From assembly GCA_964459065.1 (NCBI GenBank), contig CAYWMN010000124.1, positions 1-10,526 of the forward strand: a stretch of 10,526 nucleotides of DNA, written 5' to 3'. Both the position numbers and the translations under genes were made by a program. This DNA comes from JAMCXS01 sp964459065 (GTDB taxonomy: Bacteria > Acidobacteriota > Terriglobia > UBA7540). Below the pieces are notes generated by a model that was not told where the DNA came from, did not search any database, and saw nothing but the letters and a program-made list of their open reading frames with translations. Positions 5,078 through 10,526 of the stretch are shown here, one piece after another (the stretch's first letter is position 1; every line of letters begins with the position of its first letter).

Positions 5078-6901
5078 ATGTGCGGAATCGTCGCCTATGT
5101 GGGTTGCAAGGATGCTGTTCCGGTTCTGATTGAGGGCCTCAGGCGCCTGGAATACCGAGGCTATGACTCAAGCGGCATCGCCATTGTCGGCGATCGGCTC
5201 TACGTTGCCAAGGCGGTGGGCAAAGTCGAGGTTTTGGGGCGGAAGGTCTGGCAGGAGCAGCCCCAAGGGTCCACCGGCATCGCCCACACGCGCTGGGCCA
5301 CTCACGGGAAACCCACCGAGGCCAACGCCCACCCGCACGGTGATTGTTCCGGTCAGCTTTTCCTGGTTCACAACGGGATCATTGAGAACTACCTGCAGCT
5401 CAAAAAGAAACTCGTGGCCGCCGGGCATATCTTCACCTCTGAAACGGACACGGAAGTTCTCGCGCACCTGATCGAGAACGCCTATCAGGGTGATCTTGAG
5501 GCCGCTGTCCAGAAGGCCCTGCTCCAGGTCGAAGGCACCTTTGGAATCGCCGCCCTGCACGTTTCGAATCCTCATCAGATTGTCCTGGCGCGGCGGGGCA
5601 GCCCCATTGTCCTGGGGATTGGCCAGGGCGAATCACTGGCCGCCTCGGACCCCTCGGCTCTTGCCCAGCACACCGATCAGGTCGTCTACCTTGAAGACAA
5701 TGAAGTCGCACGGCTTGAGCCGTGGATGTTTTTTATCAGCACTCTCCAGAACCGGCGGGTCGATCGAAGCGTTACCGCCATTGACGTTGACACGGGCGCC
5801 CATGAACTCGGCGAATTCCCGCACTACATGCTCAAAGAGATTTTTGAGCAGCCCGAAACGGTGGAGAATGCCATTCGCGGCCGTCTTAACCATTCCGAAG
5901 GCGTCGCCAAGCTGGGTGGCCTGGAATCCGTCCTGGACCGTCTCAAGCAGGCTCGCCACCTCATTATTGTCAGTTGTGGCACCAGTTATTACGCGGGGCT
6001 GCTGGGAAGGTACGTTTTTGAGGCGCTGACGGACTTGACGGTGGAAGTGGAGCTGGCCTCGGAGTTTCGCTACCGCAAATTGAATCTTCGCCAGAACACC
6101 GCCGTCCTGGCCATCAGCCAGTCAGGCGAAACGGCCGATACGCTGGCCGCGCTGCGCGAGGCCAAGCGCAAGGGAGCCCTGGTGCTGGGTCTCGTCAACG
6201 CCATCGGCAGCTCGATCGCCCGCGAAACCCACGCGGGCGTTTACTGCCATGCGGGGCTCGAGATCGGCGTCGCTTCCACCAAGTCCTTTCTTTCCCAGGT
6301 CACCATCCTGATCCTGATCGCCCTGCTCCTTGGCCGAAGCCGCGACCTTTCCTACGAAGAAGGTTTCAATCTGATCCGGGCGCTCGAAAAAGTTCCGGAT
6401 CAGATTCGGGAAATTCTGACTCAATCGGATCAAATCCGCGAGCTGGCCCGGAAATACGTTGATGCCCAGCACTTCCTTTATATTGGCAGGAAGTATCAAT
6501 ATCCGGTGGCGCTGGAGGGCTCGCTCAAGCTGAAGGAGATCGCTTACATCCATGCCGAGGGCTATGCGGCGGGCGAAATGAAGCACGGGCCGATCGCGCT
6601 GATCGACCCGACGTTTCCAACTATGGCCATTGTTCCCGAAGACAGTTCCTACGAAAAGATCGCCTCCAACATTCAGGAAATCCGCGCACGCGACGGCCGC
6701 ATCGTCGCCGTTTCAACCACCGGCAATGAAAGGCTTGCTTCTCTGGTGGATGATGTGATTTTTGTTCCGCCCACGCTGGATCTCGTGATGCCGTTGCTCA
6801 CCGTGATTCCGCTTCAGCTTTTCGCCTACCACTGTGCGGCGCTGCGCGGCTGTGACATTGATCAGCCCCGCAATCTTGCCAAGAGCGTGACGGTGGAATA
6901 G
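5078..6901 (+). CDS. glmS: Glutamine--fructose-6-phosphate aminotransferase (isomerizing)
   Basis: GlmS converts fructose-6-phosphate and glutamine to glucosamine-6-phosphate and glutamate in the cytoplasm, the first committed step to UDP-GlcNAc for peptidoglycan and LPS. The 607 residues are full length (the E. coli enzyme has 609). The N-terminal Ntn amidotransferase domain begins MCGIVAYVG with the catalytic Cys2, then YRGYDSSG (26-33), TRWATHG (71-77), HNG (98-100) and TDTE (123-126). Two SIS sugar-isomerase domains follow, with SCGTSYYAG (299-307), SQSGET (347-352), STKSF (400-404), the LKEIAYIHAEGY run (485-496) with KHGP (502-505), and the C-terminal PRNLAKSVTVE containing Lys602. AAGGAG lies five bases before the ATG. 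No glmS ribozyme is seen. It ends three bases from the stop of the convergent galE, with no terminator between. Confidence 0.97.
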   Translation: MCGIVAYVGCKDAVPVLIEGLRRLEYRGYDSSGIAIVGDRLYVAKAVGKVEVLGRKVWQEQPQGSTGIAHTRWATHGKPTEANAHPHGDCSGQLFLVHNGIIENYLQLKKKLVAAGHIFTSETDTEVLAHLIENAYQGDLEAAVQKALLQVEGTFGIAALHVSNPHQIVLARRGSPIVLGIGQGESLAASDPSALAQHTDQVVYLEDNEVARLEPWMFFISTLQNRRVDRSVTAIDVDTGAHELGEFPHYMLKEIFEQPETVENAIRGRLNHSEGVAKLGGLESVLDRLKQARHLIIVSCGTSYYAGLLGRYVFEALTDLTVEVELASEFRYRKLNLRQNTAVLAISQSGETADTLAALREAKRKGALVLGLVNAIGSSIARETHAGVYCHAGLEIGVASTKSFLSQVTILILIALLLGRSRDLSYEEGFNLIRALEKVPDQIREILTQSDQIRELARKYVDAQHFLYIGRKYQYPVALEGSLKLKEIAYIHAEGYAAGEMKHGPIALIDPTFPTMAIVPEDSSYEKIASNIQEIRARDGRIVAVSTTGNERLASLVDDVIFVPPTLDLVMPLLTVIPLQLFAYHCAALRGCDIDQPRNLAKSVTVE

Positions 6902-6904
6902 CCT

Positions 6905-7888
6905 CTAGGGTTTTTTCTGGCCTTGCGATGAGTGCCACTGCCAGGCGCTCCGAACCACTGTTTCAAGGTCGGAGTGGCGAGGGCGCCATCCCAAAACTCG
7001 TTCAGCTTTGCCGGGGTCGGCAACCAGAACGGCCGGGTCCCCGGCACGCCGAGGCCCTTTTTTCGCCGGAACTTCCTGCTTCGCAAACTTTCCCACGGCG
7101 TCGATTACTTCCAGCACGGAATGCCCCTGGCCCGTTCCCAGGTTGAGCGCGGTGCTTTCGCCGTCCTTTGCCAGATGTTCCAGCGCCTGCACGTGCGCTT
7201 CGGCAAGGTCGTTCACGTGGATAAAGTCGCGGATGGCGGTTCCGTCCGGCGTGGGATAGTCGCTGCCGTAGATTTCCACGGCCGCCCTCTGCCCGAGAGC
7301 CGCCTGGATCACCAGCGGCAGCAGGTGGCTTTCGGGATCGTGCGCTTCGCCGATTTCGCCTGCCAGATCAGCTCCCGCCGCGTTGAAATAGCGCAGCGCC
7401 ATCCATCGCAATCCGTAGGCGGAGCCATACCACTTGAGCATCCGCTCCACAAACAGCTTCGATTCACCGTAAGGATTCACCGGCTTTTGGGGATGATCCT
7501 CGGGAATCGGAACCTTTTCCGGATTGCCGTAGGTGGCCGCCGACGATGAGAACACGATGTTCTTCACGCCGTTCGCCTTCATCGCGTCCAGAAGCCCCAG
7601 CGTCGAGACGTCGTTGTTCCAGAAATATTTCTGCGGGTTGGTCATGGATTCGCCCACCAGCAGGCAGGCGGCAAAGTGCAGAACGCCTTCAATCTGATAG
7701 TCGCGCAGGATGCTGTTCACCAGCTCGCGGTCGCCCAGGTCGCCTTCAATCAAAGGTCCCCACTTGACCGCCGAGCGATGCCCGGTGCTCAGGTCATCCA
7801 GCACAATCGGGCTGTGCCCGGCTTCGGCAAGAGCCTTGGCGGTGTGGCTTCCGATATATCCGGCGCCGCCGGTCACAAGCACTTTCAT
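6905..7888 (-). CDS. galE: UDP-glucose 4-epimerase
   Basis: GalE interconverts UDP-glucose and UDP-galactose using bound NAD, serving galactose use and supply of UDP-galactose for envelope and exopolysaccharide. The 327-residue protein is a full-length short-chain dehydrogenase/reductase of the extended type. It shows the NAD-binding TGGAGYIGSH (6-15), the DDLSTG run (31-36), FSSSAATYG (113-121) with the catalytic Ser, and the YxxxK pair Y140/K144 in NPYGESK. RYFNAAGA (166-173) and the substrate-binding PTPDGTAIRDFIHV region (212-225) follow, with LNLGTG at 248-253. The ATG at 7888 is preceded by AAGGAGAG at good spacing. It is convergent with glmS and divergent from the fucosidase gene. Confidence 0.96.
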   Translation of the reverse strand: MKVLVTGGAGYIGSHTAKALAEAGHSPIVLDDLSTGHRSAVKWGPLIEGDLGDRELVNSILRDYQIEGVLHFAACLLVGESMTNPQKYFWNNDVSTLGLLDAMKANGVKNIVFSSSAATYGNPEKVPIPEDHPQKPVNPYGESKLFVERMLKWYGSAYGLRWMALRYFNAAGADLAGEIGEAHDPESHLLPLVIQAALGQRAAVEIYGSDYPTPDGTAIRDFIHVNDLAEAHVQALEHLAKDGESTALNLGTGQGHSVLEVIDAVGKFAKQEVPAKKGPRRAGDPAVLVADPGKAERVLGWRPRHSDLETVVRSAWQWHSSQGQKKP

Positions 7889-8051
7889 TGTCCGTCTCTC
7901 CTTTTGTCGGCGGGTGAGGGCCTCTCAGCTCCACACGTTGAACTTGGCAACATATCGTGCCCCAGGCCGTTTCTGCAACCTCTAAGTTTGATGGCGTGAG
8001 CGGTATTGTGGCCGGGGGATAAAGACCTCTTCATCCTCAGCGAGCAGCCAC

Positions 8052-8082
8052 TTGCCGGCGGGAGCCGCATTCGTGGTAAAAT
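8052..8082 (+). promoter_or_regulatory. Probable promoter of the fucosidase gene (extended -10)
   Basis: TAAAAT (8077-8082) is a five-of-six match to the -10 consensus and has TG one base upstream (TGGTAAAAT), making an extended -10. TTGCCG (8052-8057) is a plausible -35 with a 19-base spacer. RNA would start near 8089, about 43 bases before the ATG. It lies in the 243-base divergent region between galE and the fucosidase gene. Confidence 0.45.
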
Positions 8083-8131
8083 CCCGGCCGAGTATGGCGT
8101 GCATTCGATTCTTAATGACGGGACATAAAAA

Positions 8132-9529
8132 ATGAAGAACCTTTCTCCGTGGCTCGCGCGCCGGCGCATGAGGTTTCTGCCGGCGCTGTTGATGGCGCTT
8201 GCGGCCGGGCTGGTACCGCCCACGCTTTTTTCCGCCCGGAACTTTGTCGACATCCGCCCCAGCCCTCAACAGGTTGAATGGCAGAACCTCGAATTCGGCG
8301 TGATGGTTTCTTTTGGCCTGAACACCTATACCAACAAGGAGTGGGGAAGCGGCAAGGTCAGTCCTTCGGTCTTCAATCCCGTCAAGTTCGATCCCGACCA
8401 GTGGGTGGTGGCGGCGCAGGCTGCCGGAGCCAAATATCTTGTGCTGGTGGCCAAGCATCATGGCGGCTTCTGCCTTTTTCCCAACCGGCTCACTCAATAC
8501 AGTGTGGCTTCGAGCCCCTGGGAAAACGGCCACGGCGACGTGGTGAAGGCGGTGGCGGAAGCGTGCCGGCGCCACGGCATGAAGTTCGGCGTTTACCTTT
8601 CGCCCTGGGACCGCCATGAGCCTTCCTACAGTTCGAACAAGGCCTACGACAAGTTTTATGAAGGGTTGATGCAGCAGCTCATCACGCGCTACGGGCCACT
8701 GGTCGAGTTCTGGCTGGACGGCGCAGGCAGCGCGGGCCACGTCTACAATTTCAAGGCCTACACCCACCTGCTGCGTACCTACCAGCCCAACGCGCTGATC
8801 TTTGCCGACGTCGGTTTTCTCAAGTGGGGAGACATTCGCTGGGTGGGCAACGAGCGCGGCTACGCTCCGGCGGAAAATTGGGACGTGATTGACCGTGCCG
8901 GTTACCTGCGCTGGCGTCCGGCCGAATGCGACACGCCGCTGCACACCCGCCACTGGTTCTGGCATCCGAATGACGCGGCGACGCTCAAGACGGTGCCTGA
9001 ACTGCTCAGGATTTACGACAACTCCGTGGGCCACGGAGCGCAACTGATGCTCGGCATCGCTCCCGACGAACGGGGGCTTCTGCCCGAGCTTGACGTTCAG
9101 CGCCTGCGAGCCTTTGGCAAGGCGCTCCGACATATTTACGGCCACAACCTGGCGGCGAATGGTGTTCCCTCGGCAAGCGCGGGCGCAGACGCTCGCGCCG
9201 CCTTTGACAACCATCCCGATACTTTCTGGATTGCGCCCCCGCACACTTATCACGCCACGCTGGAGGTTCGCTTCCCGAAACCCGTCACCTTTGACCGCAC
9301 CGTCACCATGGAATGGCTCAATCGCGGCCAGCACGTTGAGTCTTACGCCGTCCAGGTTTGGGGCGATGATGGCTGGCAGACCCTCGATCGCGGCACGTCC
9401 ATCGGCCATAAGAAGATTGATATCTTCCCAGCCACCACCGCATCGCGCGTCCGGCTGAACATCCTGTCGGCTTCCCACCCGCCCGCCATCCGGGAATTCC
9501 AGATCTACAACGGCCACGGCGCTCCCTAA
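8132..9529 (+). CDS. Secreted GH29 alpha-L-fucosidase with C-terminal F5/8C (discoidin-like) domain
   Basis: This enzyme removes alpha-linked L-fucose from glycans by a retaining mechanism, outside the cytoplasm. The 465 residues start with a signal peptide: a basic segment, then a hydrophobic core at about 14-30 and a probable cleavage site near 35 (FSA-RN). The GH29 catalytic barrel runs to about 340, with AKHHGGFCLF (107-116), the nucleophile Asp196 in EFWLDG, and GNE (239-241) in the place of the acid/base Glu. The 45-residue spacing of Asp196 and Glu241 is as I recall for subfamily B enzymes, which favour alpha-1,3/1,4 linkages. Residues from about 345 form a carbohydrate-binding-type discoidin domain with AFDNHPDTFW (357-366). 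No good ribosome binding site precedes the ATG; a second ATG at 8168 is possible but would trim the signal peptide. Confidence 0.9.
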   Translation: MKNLSPWLARRRMRFLPALLMALAAGLVPPTLFSARNFVDIRPSPQQVEWQNLEFGVMVSFGLNTYTNKEWGSGKVSPSVFNPVKFDPDQWVVAAQAAGAKYLVLVAKHHGGFCLFPNRLTQYSVASSPWENGHGDVVKAVAEACRRHGMKFGVYLSPWDRHEPSYSSNKAYDKFYEGLMQQLITRYGPLVEFWLDGAGSAGHVYNFKAYTHLLRTYQPNALIFADVGFLKWGDIRWVGNERGYAPAENWDVIDRAGYLRWRPAECDTPLHTRHWFWHPNDAATLKTVPELLRIYDNSVGHGAQLMLGIAPDERGLLPELDVQRLRAFGKALRHIYGHNLAANGVPSASAGADARAAFDNHPDTFWIAPPHTYHATLEVRFPKPVTFDRTVTMEWLNRGQHVESYAVQVWGDDGWQTLDRGTSIGHKKIDIFPATTASRVRLNILSASHPPAIREFQIYNGHGAP

Positions 9530-9564
9530 GCGCGCCTCGGGTGCTGCTCCCACGGCGGCAATCC

Positions 9565-10526
9565 TCATTTTTCGGTCAGGATTTTTCCGCTCGCTCCGCC
9601 GCGGAAGGTGAAGGCATCGCGGCCCGCCGGGAAATTATTCGCGGCCGCCACGATTTGCGAACTTTCCGGTCCGCTGACGCCGAGGAACGGCCCGCCCGTC
9701 TTTGGCATCCGGCAGCCGCGGACGAACACGTCCCGCGCGTTGTTCAACTCCACCACGGGCGTGTTTTCATGCGGAGCGCCGGTTCGGAATCCGTCGAGTT
9801 CCAGTCCCTCGATGTTCGTGCCCCTGAGGCTTGGCCCGCTTGCGGTATCTACCTGAACGGCGTGCAGGCCGATCTCGCGAAGATTCTCGCACTCCAGCCC
9901 CGAGCCGACTTCGATCACGACGTTCTCCAGGCTGATATCGGTAAGCGGCATTTCTTTAAGGCCCATGATCTCGCCGGCGGACTTCGACCTTAAAGCGGTG
10001 ATATTGCTCAGATAGATGTGGCGGAATTGCGGCGTGCCCTCGTTCACGGGTTCCGCGGTTTCAACGCCTCTCCGGCCGCCGTAGAACGTGGTTAGGGAGA
10101 TGGCCACCGGCACGTCCCGCATACTGATGTTGCTCGCGACGATCCCTTCCACAACGTTGCCGCGCCCGCGCCGGCTCTTGATGCGAATGCCGCGCTGCGT
10201 TCCGTTAAAGGTGCAGTTGGAAATCGAAACGTTCCTCACGCCGCCCGACATTTCGCTCCCGATCGCCACCCCGGCGTGACCGTGGGCCGTGGTCAGGTTG
10301 GTGATGGTGATGTTTTCACACGGCATGCCGACCTTCCGTCCGACTTCGTTCTTGCCGGATTTGATGGCGATGCAGTCGTCGCCCACGTCGATGTAGCAAT
10401 CGGAAATGTGAACGTTCCGGCAGGATTCGGGATCAATGCCGTCGGTGTTGGGCGAGTGCTCAGGACTCACGATTCTCAAGCCCGTGATCGTGACGCCGTC
10501 GCAAAACACCGGGTTCAGCGTCCACG
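9565..10526 (-). CDS. GH28 polygalacturonase-like glycoside hydrolase, N-terminus outside window
   Basis: This is a pectin-degrading enzyme of family GH28 (polygalacturonase, exo-galacturonosidase or rhamnogalacturonase; the substrate cannot be told). The frame is open to the window edge and encodes at least 319 residues; the codons before the GTG at 10509 read WTLNP, a conserved GH28 run, so that GTG is internal. Counting from 10509, catalytic motifs are NTDGID (21-26), GDDCIAIKSG (43-52), the GHG-equivalent HGHAGVAIGSEMSGG (76-90) and GIRIKS (106-111). The rest is a regular parallel beta-helix of short repeats such as VRNVSISNCTF. The N-terminal signal peptide and first coils are missing. 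It converges on the fucosidase gene with 35 bases between stops and no terminator. Confidence 0.92.
   Translation of the reverse strand, partial: WTLNPVFCDGVTITGLRIVSPEHSPNTDGIDPESCRNVHISDCYIDVGDDCIAIKSGKNEVGRKVGMPCENITITNLTTAHGHAGVAIGSEMSGGVRNVSISNCTFNGTQRGIRIKSRRGRGNVVEGIVASNISMRDVPVAISLTTFYGGRRGVETAEPVNEGTPQFRHIYLSNITALRSKSAGEIMGLKEMPLTDISLENVVIEVGSGLECENLREIGLHAVQVDTASGPSLRGTNIEGLELDGFRTGAPHENTPVVELNNARDVFVRGCRMPKTGGPFLGVSGPESSQIVAAANNFPAGRDAFTFRGGASGKILTEK

Noticed and set aside
7982..9568. 528-codon minus-strand frame opposite the fucosidase gene
   Set aside because: It mirrors the GH29 gene, has no recognisable domain, and its composition is that of an antisense shadow of GC-rich coding DNA.

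Overview
This window looks like chromosomal DNA from a GC-rich Gram-negative bacterium. It carries an outer-membrane lipid-transport (Mla/MCE) operon and two glycosidases, one with a clear signal peptide. The gene mix (MCE protein with a long repeat tail, a CpsB-type PHP phosphatase, GlmS, GalE, GH29 and GH28) and the CpsB motif variant suggest Acidobacteriota or a related soil phylum. That placement is inference; no phylogenetic marker is present. Nothing marks a mobile element, phage, CRISPR array or recent insertion.

Layout: (1) 92-2926, minus strand: a three-gene operon in transcript order mlaE (permease), mlaF (ATPase), mlaD (MCE substrate-binding protein). Bases 1-91 show no feature. 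(2) 2927-3633: a 700-base gene-free region. It holds a minus-strand run of hairpins ending in a strong intrinsic terminator (a candidate small RNA or mlaEFD leader), three copies of a short TGGTA-type repeat, a long imperfect hairpin, and a run of nine G. (3) 3634-4725, plus strand: a CpsB/YwqE-type phosphatase with a TTG start, then a small unrecognised gene. (4) 4726-5077: a second rich intergenic region with a hairpin, two interlocked perfect inverted repeats that would form an H-type pseudoknot in RNA, a T10 terminator, another run of nine G and a perfect TATAAT box. (5) 5078-6901, plus strand: glmS. (6) 6905-7888, minus strand: galE, tail to tail with glmS and only three bases apart. (7) 8132-9529, plus strand: a secreted GH29 alpha-L-fucosidase. 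(8) 9565-10526, minus strand: the C-terminal part of a GH28 pectin hydrolase running off the window.

The genes share a cell-envelope and glycan theme. MlaEFD moves lipids between membranes. GlmS and GalE make sugar precursors (glucosamine-6-P, UDP-galactose) for peptidoglycan, LPS and exopolysaccharide. The PHP phosphatase is of the kind that controls capsule or exopolysaccharide assembly. The two glycosidases point to use of plant or microbial polysaccharide. The protein-coding genes are familiar. The less explained material is in the two long intergenic regions and in two protein details: a missing catalytic glutamate in MlaF and an exact 34-residue repeat in MlaD.
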